This document shows, piece after piece, positions 8,942 to 16,175 of a DNA stretch of 32,144 nt. Every line of letters starts with the position of its first letter. Position 1 is the first letter of the stretch. The notes below the pieces were generated by a model. The model ran no database searches. It saw only the letters and a program-made list of their open reading frames with translations, and was not told the DNA's origin. The position numbers were made by a program, and so were the translations under genes. Source of the stretch: Caulobacterales bacterium (GTDB lineage: Bacteria > Pseudomonadota > Alphaproteobacteria > Caulobacterales > Caulobacteraceae); NCBI GenBank assembly GCA_947474805.1, contig CANJKM010000007.1, positions 1 to 32,144 of the forward strand, written 5' to 3'.

Positions 8942-8997
8942 TTTTTAGGGGTGTCAAGAATGAAACTCAGGTGCATAGAAGAAGGTGTGATCGGGAC

Positions 8998-9432
8998 GTG
9001 GCTTTGAACCTGAGGCGGGCGCTCTATCGGGCGCTGGGCGTAGCCTGCGTGGGGTTGGCAGTCGCCGGGGCCGTTCTGCCCCTGTTGCCCTCGACGCCCT
9101 TTGTGCTGCTGGCGGCCTGGGCCTTCGCTGAGAGCTCGCCCACCCTGCACGCCAAGCTGCGGGCCGACCCCCGTTTCGGGCCGGCGCTGCAAAATTGGGA
9201 GGACTATGGCGCGATCTCGCCCCGCGCCAAGCTGACCACGATCGTAACCATGGCGATCAGCCTTCTGGTGCTGGTGCTGACCGTCAGGCGACCGCTGGCG
9301 GTCATACTGACGGCGGGCGTGATGACCTGCAGCGCCGCTTTCGTCCTGACCAGGCCGTCGGGCCCGAAAATCCTAGTGGGGCCAGAGCCGGAGAAACAGG
9401 GTGAGGAGGAGAACGGCGACGCACCAGGCTAG
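8998..9432 (+). CDS. DUF454 (YbaN-like) inner-membrane protein
   Basis: A small integral membrane protein of about 144 residues. It has an N-terminal hydrophobic segment (ALGVACVGLAVAGAVLPLLPSTPFVLLAAWAF), the conserved family stretch LPLLPSTPFVLLAAWAFAESSP, a cytoplasmic loop with P-(R/K)-FG-x-x-(L/I)-x-W (DPRFGPALQNWEDYGAISPRAK), and two further membrane helices (about 78-118). The C-terminal tail is charged. Its function is unknown in the family. The start is uncertain: GTG at 8998 sits about 12 bases after an AGAAGG sequence, and GTG at 8971 is possible. It is divergent from the siderophore receptor across the Fur-like array, which suggests iron-responsive expression. Confidence 0.8.
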   Translation: MALNLRRALYRALGVACVGLAVAGAVLPLLPSTPFVLLAAWAFAESSPTLHAKLRADPRFGPALQNWEDYGAISPRAKLTTIVTMAISLLVLVLTVRRPLAVILTAGVMTCSAAFVLTRPSGPKILVGPEPEKQGEEENGDAPG

Positions 9433-9490
9433 AGAGGCGAGCTTGGGTTAGGGCGCAGTTAGAGTAGGATTGGGCGCACAGGAGACGCCG

Positions 9491-10126
9491 ATGACCGCCA
9501 CCCTTTCTATCGATGCTGTTATGGCCCTGGCTCCGGTGATCCCGGTGCTGGTGATCGACGATGTGCGCCAGGCTGCGCCGCTGGCCGAGGCCTTGGTCGC
9601 GGGTGGGATATGCGCACTGGAGGTGACGCTTCGGACGCCCGCGGCGCTGGAGGCCATTACAGAGATGGCGTCCGTGCCCGGCGCGGTCGTCGGCGCGGGG
9701 ACAGTTCTGAACGGCGCCCAGCTCGACGCGGCAATGAAGGCGGGAGCGCGTTTCATCGTTAGCCCAGGTCTGACGGAAGGCCTGGCCCGGTCGGCCGCCA
9801 ATTCGGGGGCGCCCCTGCTGCCCGGCGTGCAGACGGCGACCGACATCATGCACGGCCTCGACCTGGGGCTCGAGCGGTTCAAATTCTTCCCTGCCGAGAG
9901 TTCGGGCGGCGCGGCGGCCCTGAAGGCGCTGACAGGGCCGTTCGGTGGGGTGAAGTTCTGCCCCACCGGTGGAATCACGCCGGAGACGGCGCCGCACTAT
10001 CTCGCCATACCGCAGGTGGTCAGCGTTGGTGGCAGCTGGCTGGCGCCGCGCGACGCCGTCGCCGCGGGCGCGTGGGCTCGCATCAGCGCCCTAGCGCGGG
10101 CGGCTTCGGACCTGAAGGGAATGTAG
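9491..10126 (+). CDS. eda: 2-dehydro-3-deoxy-phosphogluconate (KDPG) aldolase
   Basis: A 211-residue class I aldolase that cleaves KDPG to pyruvate and glyceraldehyde 3-phosphate, the last Entner-Doudoroff step; many homologues also cleave 4-hydroxy-2-oxoglutarate. The active-site residues are visible: Glu44 and Arg48 in LEVTLRT, and the Schiff-base Lys131 in RFKFFPAE. The phosphate-binding glycine segments GAGTVLN, PTGGI and VGGSW are also present. The ATG at 9491 is chosen over an upstream in-frame start at 9470 because it follows GGAGA by five bases and gives the standard N-terminus. It stands alone: neither edd nor zwf nor a sugar-uptake gene is beside it. Confidence 0.94.
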   Translation: MTATLSIDAVMALAPVIPVLVIDDVRQAAPLAEALVAGGICALEVTLRTPAALEAITEMASVPGAVVGAGTVLNGAQLDAAMKAGARFIVSPGLTEGLARSAANSGAPLLPGVQTATDIMHGLDLGLERFKFFPAESSGGAAALKALTGPFGGVKFCPTGGITPETAPHYLAIPQVVSVGGSWLAPRDAVAAGAWARISALARAASDLKGM

Positions 10127-10130
10127 AGCT

Positions 10131-10154
10131 CGCCCTTCCCGACGGGAACGGCGG
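10131..10154. repeat. Hairpin between convergent eda and small exported-protein gene
   Basis: TTCCC-GAC-GGGAA, extended through one C-C mismatch by CGCC/GGCG. It lies in the 35-base gap between two convergent stops. There is no U-tract on either strand, so a terminator role is only tentative. Confidence 0.4.
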
Positions 10155-10161
10155 TGCTGTG

Positions 10162-10452
10162 CTAGCTACGGCCGGGAACTGGCGGTTCTTGCTGCTGGGT
10201 GGCCGAGGACAGCTTGGGAGCCTCGATTACGCCACCCTTGACGGTCGGCTCGCGCTTCTTGGCCGCCTTCTTGGTGACGGGCTCGCCGCCAAAGGCGGGC
10301 GGATGGCCGACTTCAGGCGCGATCACGGGGCCGGTGCCGAACTTGGGGCTGCTCTCGCGCGGCGCCTCGAGCGGCTGGCCGAACTGCTGTGCCATGGCCG
10401 GAGCGGCCAAAGCGATGACGGCGGCGCCGACGATGAACAGGGTCTTGCTCAC
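10162..10452 (-). CDS. Small exported protein of unknown function
   Basis: A 96-residue protein not recognised as a named family. It has a clear Sec signal peptide (SKTLFIVGAAVIALAAPAMA-QQ), leaving a mature part of about 74 residues rich in Pro, Gly and Glu, with a short basic patch (VTKKAAKKREP). This part looks low-complexity and probably disordered in the periplasm. The start is GTG with a well-placed GGAGG about six bases upstream, which supports it being a real gene. It is divergent from the DUF985 cupin gene across 138 bases. No function can be given. Confidence 0.72.
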   Translation of the reverse strand: MSKTLFIVGAAVIALAAPAMAQQFGQPLEAPRESSPKFGTGPVIAPEVGHPPAFGGEPVTKKAAKKREPTVKGGVIEAPKLSSATQQQEPPVPGRS

Positions 10453-10590
10453 TATAATCCTCCAGGGTGTCGGACCCCTCGTTGGGGCGCCCGGCAGTCG
10501 TGTTCTTATAAGCTAGTTTTCCATCCCGCAGACCGGTTGTCGACTCCCTGCCTGGCGCCGCATTGATGACGGTAGGCGAGAGATCGAAAC

Positions 10591-11040
10591 ATGTCCCAAT
10601 GCGATGAAGAGGCGGCGGCGGTCGTGGCTCGTCTGGGCCTGATCCCGCACCCCGAGGGCGGCTGGTATCGCGAGACCTGGCGCGCTCCCCCGGGGGAGGA
10701 TAGGGCGCGGTCAGCGGGAACGGCGATCCTCTATCTACTTGAGGCCGGCGGCCGGTCCCACTGGCACAGAGTCGACGCGGCCGAGCTTTGGATATTCCAG
10801 GCTGGCGCCTCTTTGGTATTGAAGACGGCGACCAAGGCAGGGGTCTCCGAGCGGCGGCTGGGCGCGGATGTGCTGGCTGGGGATCAGCCGCAGCATGCGG
10901 TCCAGCCAGACGAATGGCAGTCGGCGGAGGCTGGAGAAGGTTGGGCGCTCGCGGCGTGCGTGGTGGTCCCGGGATTTGAGTTCGCCGGCTTCGAGTTGGC
11001 GCCGCCGGGGTGGGAGCCGGGGCTTAGCGATTCATTTTGA
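10591..11040 (+). CDS. DUF985 cupin-domain protein
   Basis: A 149-residue single-domain cupin of the DUF985 type. The family opening LGLIPHPEGGWYRETWR is followed by TAILYLLEAGGRSHWHRVDAAELWIFQAG, which contains the His-x-His and Glu of a cupin-like metal or ligand site, and the closing VVPGFEFAGFELAPPGWEPG. Family members are small cytoplasmic proteins; some have been linked to sugar-nucleotide or epimerase-like chemistry, but function is generally unassigned. It ends 45 bases before ligA on the same strand, so cotranscription with the ring-cleavage dioxygenase is possible, though no functional link is known. Confidence 0.87.
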   Translation: MSQCDEEAAAVVARLGLIPHPEGGWYRETWRAPPGEDRARSAGTAILYLLEAGGRSHWHRVDAAELWIFQAGASLVLKTATKAGVSERRLGADVLAGDQPQHAVQPDEWQSAEAGEGWALAACVVVPGFEFAGFELAPPGWEPGLSDSF

Positions 11041-11085
11041 CCTAGCTCAAGGCGTGGGGCCGTCGACTGGGTCCCACTGATCGCC

Positions 11086-11436
11086 ATGACAAGAAACGCA
11101 CCCCCTTCCATTCCCGGCACGCCGGTTTTCACTGGCGTCCAGGCCGTACGCGGCTATGCGCTCAACCATCTTTGCTACTCACTCAACGACGCCGCCAACC
11201 GGGCGACGTTCAAGGACGATCCGATGGCCTATTGCGCCCGCTATAACCTAACGCCCGAGCAGACCGAGGCGGTCCGCTCGTTGAACGTCCTGGCGATGAT
11301 CGCGGCCGGCGGCAACGTCTACTACCTAGCCAAGCTGGCGGGAGTTTATGGCCTGGGCGTGCAGGACATCGGCGCCCAGCAGACCGGGGTCAGCCTGGAA
11401 GAGTTCAAACAGAAGCTTCTTGAGGCGGCGCACTAA
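11086..11436 (+). CDS. ligA: Protocatechuate 4,5-dioxygenase, alpha (small) subunit
   Basis: The 116-residue non-catalytic LigA subunit, all helical in the family, which caps the active site of the LigB catalytic subunit. Recognisable segments are GYALNHLCYSLNDAANRATFKDDPMAYCARYNLTPEQTEAV and LNVLAMIAAGGNVYYLAKLAGVYGLGVQDIGAQQTGVS. Its stop overlaps the ligB start by one base (TAATG), which supports stoichiometric translation. Together the pair performs extradiol (meta) cleavage of protocatechuate or a close catechol-type acid; a related substrate such as gallate or a methylgallate cannot be excluded from sequence alone. Confidence 0.92.
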   Translation: MTRNAPPSIPGTPVFTGVQAVRGYALNHLCYSLNDAANRATFKDDPMAYCARYNLTPEQTEAVRSLNVLAMIAAGGNVYYLAKLAGVYGLGVQDIGAQQTGVSLEEFKQKLLEAAH

Positions 11437-12296
11437 TGGCCAAGATCGTCGGCGGACTCGCCACCTCCCATGTTCCGGCCATCGGCAAGGCCATGTCGGA
11501 ACAGAAGTTCCAAGACCCCTACTGGAAAAGCTTTTTCGAGGGTTATGAGCCCGCCCGCGCCTGGCTGGAGAAGACCAAGCCCGATATCGCCGTGGTCTTC
11601 TACAACGACCACGGACTGAACTTCTTCCTCGACAATCTGCCGACCTTCGCCGTCGGCGCGGCGCCCGAATACGGCAACGCCGACGAGGGCTGGGGCCTGC
11701 CCGTTGTCGCGCCCTATCCCGGCGATCCGGCCCTGTCCTGGCGTTTGATTGAGGATCTGGTCGCCGAGGAATTCGATGTCTCCACCTGTCAGCAGATGAA
11801 GGTCGATCACGCCTTCTGGATTCCGATGGCCCTTCTGTGGCCCGGAGCCCAGCGGCCGGTGCGGGTGATCCCGATCGAGATCAACACCGTCCAGCACCCG
11901 CTGCCCTCGGCCAAGCGCTGCTTCAAGCTGGGTCAGGCGGTCGCCCGCAGCATCGCTGGCTGGGACAAGGATTTGAAGGTCGTGGTGATGGGCACCGGCG
12001 GCCTGTCGCACCAGCTCGAAGGCGAGCGGGCCGGCTTCATCAACAAGGAGTTCGATCTCCAGTGCCTTGAGGATATCGTCGCCCATCCCGAAAAGCTGAC
12101 CGGCTACAGCAATTTTGAACTGGTCGAGCTGGCCGGCTCTCAGGGCGTCGAGCTTCTGATGTGGCTGGCGATGCGGGCGGCGATGGGGCCTGAAGCTCAG
12201 GTCGTGACGTCAAGCTACCACGTGCCCATTTCCAACACGGCGGCCGGCCTCCTGGTGTTGGAGCCGAAGGCCAGGGCGATGGCTGAGGCCGTCTAG
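11436..12296 (+). CDS. ligB: Protocatechuate 4,5-dioxygenase, beta (catalytic) subunit
   Basis: A 286-residue class III (LigB-superfamily) extradiol dioxygenase that opens the aromatic ring next to the two hydroxyls using Fe(II) and O2. The iron ligands line up with those known in Sphingobium LigB: His12 (ATSHVPAIG), His59 (FYNDHGLNFF) and Glu239 (QGVELLMWL). His192 in GGLSHQLEGERAG fits the catalytic base. It is translationally coupled to ligA. None of the downstream 4,5-cleavage genes (ligC dehydrogenase, ligI lactonase, ligJ hydratase, ligK aldolase) is present in this window, so the rest of the pathway must be elsewhere or the enzyme has another role. Confidence 0.93.
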   Translation: MAKIVGGLATSHVPAIGKAMSEQKFQDPYWKSFFEGYEPARAWLEKTKPDIAVVFYNDHGLNFFLDNLPTFAVGAAPEYGNADEGWGLPVVAPYPGDPALSWRLIEDLVAEEFDVSTCQQMKVDHAFWIPMALLWPGAQRPVRVIPIEINTVQHPLPSAKRCFKLGQAVARSIAGWDKDLKVVVMGTGGLSHQLEGERAGFINKEFDLQCLEDIVAHPEKLTGYSNFELVELAGSQGVELLMWLAMRAAMGPEAQVVTSSYHVPISNTAAGLLVLEPKARAMAEAV

Positions 12297-12304
12297 ATAG
12301 CCCA

Positions 12305-12326
12305 GCGCGCTCGGCCTTGAGCGCGC
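12305..12326 (+). repeat. Hairpin downstream of ligB
   Basis: A perfect 8-bp stem (12305-12312 with 12319-12326) and a six-base loop, eight bases after the ligB stop. It has no U-run, so it may be a weak or factor-assisted terminator or a 3' stabilising structure for the ligAB message. Confidence 0.45.
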
Positions 12327-12391
12327 GGCTGGCGTCTCGTTGGCCTTGACTTCGGGCGCGCAGGCTATGTGTCATCGACTTGAGGTAGCCG

Positions 12392-13045
12392 ATGGCGATG
12401 CGGATTTTTATTGGAGCGCCCCTTGCCCTGCTGATCGCAGGATCAGCCGGGGCGGCGGAGGTATCGAACGCCTCCTGGAGCCGAACGCCCAGCTGGGCCC
12501 AGATGCAGGCGGTCTATCCGGTTACAGCGAAGTCCAACGCGGGCTCCGTCACCCTGCGCTGTACGGTCGGCCCGGCGGGCGTTCCTACCGACTGCCTGAA
12601 CGGGGGCGAGCGCGCTGAGGGCGAGGGCTTTTATGAAGCGGCCTTGAAGCTCGCCGCTTTGTTCGTGATCGCACCGACCACTTTGTCGACGCCTGCCGAG
12701 GGCGATGTTGTCGAGGTGCCCTTTCGCTTCACCCGGCCCAGATCAAAGGATCCGCGCGAGCTTCGCAGCCCCAAGTGGGTGAACCAAATGAGCGTGGCCG
12801 AGGCCCAGTCCCTCTTCCCGGCCGCCGCACCGGACGGGGTCAAGCAGGGCGCCGCGGTCGTGAAATGCCAGATTACGGCCGAGGGGCGGCTAAAGCCCTG
12901 CAGCGTCCTGGCAGACGCGCCCAAGGGCATGGGTTTCGGCGCCGCCGCCCTGGCGACAGCCGAGCGCATGGCGATGAATCCATGGAGCGAGGGCTTTCCG
13001 GTCGAGGGCTTGACCCTGTCCTTCCGTCTGGCCTTCTCGCGCTGA
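12392..13045 (+). CDS. Exported protein with two tandem TonB-C-like repeats
   Basis: A 217-residue protein with a Sec signal peptide (MRIFIGAPLALLIAGSAGA-AE) and two similar halves. The first half runs YPVTAKSNAGSVTLRCTVGPAGVPTDCLN then a helix GEGFYEAALKLAALFVIAP and VVEVPFRF. The second runs FPAAAPDGVKQGAAVVKCQITAEGRLKPCSV then GMGFGAAALATAERMAMNP and LTLSFRLAF. Each half has the beta-strand, G-x-(L/V)-x-x-C, helix, strand pattern of the TonB C-terminal fold and carries two cysteines that could form a disulfide. There is no cytoplasmic anchor or proline-rich linker, so it is not a normal TonB energy transducer. The function of such soluble tandem proteins is unknown. It converges on pckG with a 13-base gap. 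Confidence 0.78.
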   Translation: MAMRIFIGAPLALLIAGSAGAAEVSNASWSRTPSWAQMQAVYPVTAKSNAGSVTLRCTVGPAGVPTDCLNGGERAEGEGFYEAALKLAALFVIAPTTLSTPAEGDVVEVPFRFTRPRSKDPRELRSPKWVNQMSVAEAQSLFPAAAPDGVKQGAAVVKCQITAEGRLKPCSVLADAPKGMGFGAAALATAERMAMNPWSEGFPVEGLTLSFRLAFSR

Positions 13046-13058
13046 GCTTTCGCCGGGC

Positions 13059-14948
13059 CTAGTGAGTTCGCCGAAGCTCGATCACCTGGGCGATCTCGCT
13101 GTGCACCGGAGCGGGGGCCTTTTCCAGCCGGTCGACCAGGGCCTCGTGCTCCTCCCATAGGGCGGCCGGCAGGCGGTCGCCGAACTTCTCATAAGCCGAG
13201 GGGATCAGCGAGGCCTCCTCCTTCCAGACCGAGCGGTCGACGGAGAGGAGCAGATAGAGCTGGTGGTCGGTCAGGTTCAGGCCTTCGACATCCAGAGACT
13301 CGCGGGTCGGCAAGCGGCCGATGGGCGTCTCCTGGGCGGCGGCCGTGCCCTCGAGGCGACCGACGATCCATTTCAGCACGCGGCTGTTCTCGCCATAGCC
13401 CGGCCAGAGGAACTTGCCGTGCATGTCCTTCCTGAACCAGTTGACGAAGAAGATCTTCGGCAGCCTGGCGCCCGGACGTTCGCCCATCTTCAGCCAGTGG
13501 CCGAAATAGTCGGCCATGTTGTACCCGCAGAAGGGCAGCATGGCGAAGGGGTCGCGGCGCAGCTCGCCGACCTTGTTCTCAGCCGCGGCGGTGCCTTCGG
13601 AGGCGACATTGGAGGCCAGGAAGACGCCGTGCCGCCAGTCGAAAGCCTCGGTCACGAGCGGCACGGCGGTAGCGCGGCGGCCGCCGAACAGGATGGCCGA
13701 GATCGGCACGCCGTTGGGGTCTTCCCACTCGGGCGCGATGATCGGCACCTGGGCGGCGGGGACGGTGAAGCGGGCGTTGGGATGGGCCGCGGGCTCGGGG
13801 CTGTCGGGGGTCCAGGGGCGGCCCTTCCAGTCGGTCAGGCGCGCGGGCGGCTCTTCGGTCAGGCCCTCCCACCAGACGTCATTGTCCTCGGTCAGGGCGA
13901 CGTTGGTGAAGACGCTGTTGGCGTAGAGGCTGTCGATGGCGTTCTTGTTGGTCCTGATCCCGGTGCCTGGGGCGACGCCGAACAGGCCCGCCTCCGGGTT
14001 GATGGCGTAGAGTCGGCCGTCGTCGCCGAAGCGCATCCAGCAGATGTCGTCGCCGATGGTCTCGGCCTTCCAGCCGGGCAGGGTCGGCTGCAGCATGGCG
14101 AGGTTGGTCTTGCCGCATGCCGAGGGGAAAGCGGCGGCGATATAGTGGCTGGCACCCTCGGGCGAGGTCAGCTTGAGGATGAGCATGTGTTCGGCCAGCC
14201 AGCCCTCGTCGCGGGCCATGACCGAGGCGATGCGCAGAGCGTAGCATTTCTTGCCCAGGAGGGCGTTGCCGCCGTAGCCCGAGCCGTAGGACCAGATCTC
14301 GCGGCTCTCAGGGAAGTGGACGATGTATTTGTTGTCGTTGCAGGGCCAAGCGACGTCGGCCTGGCCCTCGGCCAACGGCGCGCCGAGGGTGTGGACGGCC
14401 GGGACGAAGAAGCCGTCGTCGCCGATGGCCGCCAGCGCAGCCGTGCCGACGCGGGTCATCACCTTCATCGAAATGGCGACATAGCCGCTGTCGGTGATCT
14501 CAACCCCGTAGGCGGAAATCTTCGAGCCGAGCGGGCCCATGCAGAAGGGCACGACATACATGGTGCGCCCGTGCATGCAGCCCTTGAACAGGCCGTTCAG
14601 CGTCGTGCGCATCTCGTCTGGATCCGTCCAATTGTTAGTCGGGCCGGCGTCGATTTCCTTCTCGGAGCAGATGAAGGTTCGGCTCTCGACCCGGGCCACG
14701 TCGCGGGGGTCGGAGGCGGCGTAGTAGGAGTTGGGGCGCTTCTGCGCGTTCAGCGGCTTCAGCGTGCCCTTGCCCACCAGTTCCTTGCAGACGCGGTCGT
14801 ATTCGGCCTCCGAGCCGTCGCACCAATAGACCCGGTCGGGCCGGGTCAGTTCGGCGATTTCGCGCACCCAGGCCAGCAACTTGGCGTGCTTGGTGGGAGC
14901 GTCGGCGAGGCCGGGAATGTCGGTGACGGACAAGGGGCGATTCTCCAA
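13059..14948 (-). CDS. pckG: Phosphoenolpyruvate carboxykinase (GTP)
   Basis: A 629-residue cytoplasmic enzyme that converts oxaloacetate plus GTP to PEP, CO2 and GDP, the entry to gluconeogenesis from TCA-cycle intermediates. Length is normal for GTP-type PEPCK (about 600-630) and not for the shorter ATP-type PckA. The diagnostic P-loop FPSACGKTN is at about residues 274-282, with the reactive Cys278. Other family segments are [40 protein letters not shown] and NWFRKD near the guanine-binding region. It is apparently monocistronic. It would let carbon from tyrosine or protocatechuate catabolism feed sugar synthesis, but no physical operon link exists. Confidence 0.96.
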   Translation of the reverse strand: MENRPLSVTDIPGLADAPTKHAKLLAWVREIAELTRPDRVYWCDGSEAEYDRVCKELVGKGTLKPLNAQKRPNSYYAASDPRDVARVESRTFICSEKEIDAGPTNNWTDPDEMRTTLNGLFKGCMHGRTMYVVPFCMGPLGSKISAYGVEITDSGYVAISMKVMTRVGTAALAAIGDDGFFVPAVHTLGAPLAEGQADVAWPCNDNKYIVHFPESREIWSYGSGYGGNALLGKKCYALRIASVMARDEGWLAEHMLILKLTSPEGASHYIAAAFPSACGKTNLAMLQPTLPGWKAETIGDDICWMRFGDDGRLYAINPEAGLFGVAPGTGIRTNKNAIDSLYANSVFTNVALTEDNDVWWEGLTEEPPARLTDWKGRPWTPDSPEPAAHPNARFTVPAAQVPIIAPEWEDPNGVPISAILFGGRRATAVPLVTEAFDWRHGVFLASNVASEGTAAAENKVGELRRDPFAMLPFCGYNMADYFGHWLKMGERPGARLPKIFFVNWFRKDMHGKFLWPGYGENSRVLKWIVGRLEGTAAAQETPIGRLPTRESLDVEGLNLTDHQLYLLLSVDRSVWKEEASLIPSAYEKFGDRLPAALWEEHEALVDRLEKAPAPVHSEIAQVIELRRTH

Positions 14949-15023
14949 CAGGATTCAGGCGTCTGCGCGCCTTGTTGCGATACTGTAACCAACTCGTGCC
15001 GTCGAGGCGACTTTGAACGAGCG

Positions 15024-16175
15024 TTATTGCGCCGCAGGGGGGGCCGCGGCGTAGCGGCCCCATCCCTGGATCAGGGCGTGGACCACCATCGACCCAGCCC
15101 TGTAGGCGCTTTCGAGCGCTGGCAAATAGCCCGCGTAGGAACCGGGACCCTGGTCTGCGAGACCCTGCGCGGCGCTGACGCCCGGAGGCGGCATGTCGAA
15201 ATTACTGGCGGCGCGCAGCAGCATCACCCGGTTCGGATCGACCCGTCCCGCGGCGGCCAGGGCCGAGATGGCGACCATCGACCCGGCGTCGTTGGTCTCG
15301 GTGGTGACATAGGCGCCCTGGCCGTCGGTCATGTAACGGGTCCAGTCGGCGGCCCATAAGTCCAGCAGGGCGCCGTGCCAGAAGGTCTCGGCCGAGAGGG
15401 TGGCGCCGAGGTGGACCTTGGGCGCTCGCTGGGCGGCGGGATAGCCGGCATAGGCTTTGCGGACCGCCTGCATCACTGCGTCGTCCGTCAGCGTCACCCC
15501 CGCGGTCTGGGCCAGGGCCCATCCGGCCAGGCCGCGATTGAGCGCGATGACATTGCCCCCGCCGTTGCGGTTGAAGGCGGCCTTCGACCAGGTACGGACA
15601 TCTTCCTTGCTTCCCTGGACGACCCGAGGGGTCTGATAGGGCGACTGCTTGCCGGCGGGGAAGTAGCCGGTGGGCCAGTCCTTGGGGATTTCGCGGGCGT
15701 CGATCTCGTGGCCGACGTCGCCGTTCACCACAAAGTCGGTCCAGACCACATCGCCGATCGTGCCGGCGGCCGGGCTGATGCCGGCGATGCCGTTGAACAG
15801 CCAATAGCTTTTGGAGAAGTCGAACTGAGGATCGAGACCAAGCGCGGTAATGTTGACCGCCGGATGAAGGCTGTTGGGCCCGACCTTCATGGCTAGGATC
15901 GATCCGTCGGCGCTGAGATAGGCTGGGTTGAAGGCGCCGCGCACCTTGATCACGCGGGTCAGGCGTTCGCGCTCGACCCAATAGCGCAGCTCGCCGGGGC
16001 GGTCGCTTTGTCCGCCGCTGTCGCCCCAGACCGAGGGGCTGACCGCCTGGCCCGGCAGTTTGCTGGTCTCGAAATAGCTGATGATCACCACCTTGGGCGC
16101 AATCACCGCCGCTCCGGCCGGCGCGGCCGTCAGAAGCAGAGCTAGGCCAAGAGCGAGGCGGGCGACGAGGCTCAT
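15024..16175 (-). CDS. Purine nucleoside permease (NUP) family protein, exported
   Basis: A 383-residue protein of the NUP family, first described in yeast as a purine nucleoside permease and structurally related to nucleoside phosphorylases. Residues 1-23 are a Sec signal (MSLVARLALGLALLLTAAPAGA), so the bacterial protein is expected in the periplasm. Typical family stretches are PKVVIISYFE at the start of the mature part, GDVGHEIDAREIPKDWPTGYFP, and DGQGAYVTTETNDAGSMVAISALAAAGRVDP, where the Glu-Thr-Asn-Asp segment resembles the base-binding region of phosphorylases. The ATG at 16175 overlaps the stop of the M3 peptidase gene (ATGA). A longer open frame to 16544 only shadows that gene. Binding or hydrolysis of nucleosides in the periplasm is inference. 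Confidence 0.86.
   Translation of the reverse strand: MSLVARLALGLALLLTAAPAGAAVIAPKVVIISYFETSKLPGQAVSPSVWGDSGGQSDRPGELRYWVERERLTRVIKVRGAFNPAYLSADGSILAMKVGPNSLHPAVNITALGLDPQFDFSKSYWLFNGIAGISPAAGTIGDVVWTDFVVNGDVGHEIDAREIPKDWPTGYFPAGKQSPYQTPRVVQGSKEDVRTWSKAAFNRNGGGNVIALNRGLAGWALAQTAGVTLTDDAVMQAVRKAYAGYPAAQRAPKVHLGATLSAETFWHGALLDLWAADWTRYMTDGQGAYVTTETNDAGSMVAISALAAAGRVDPNRVMLLRAASNFDMPPPGVSAAQGLADQGPGSYAGYLPALESAYRAGSMVVHALIQGWGRYAAAPPAAQ

Noticed and set aside
7281-8948. 555-codon open frame opposite the siderophore receptor
   Set aside because: Antisense to a well-supported receptor; no ribosome-binding site or recognisable domain.
13263-15359. 698-codon open frame on the plus strand
   Set aside because: Antisense to pckG and running into the NUP gene; composition is shadow-like and no family motif is visible.
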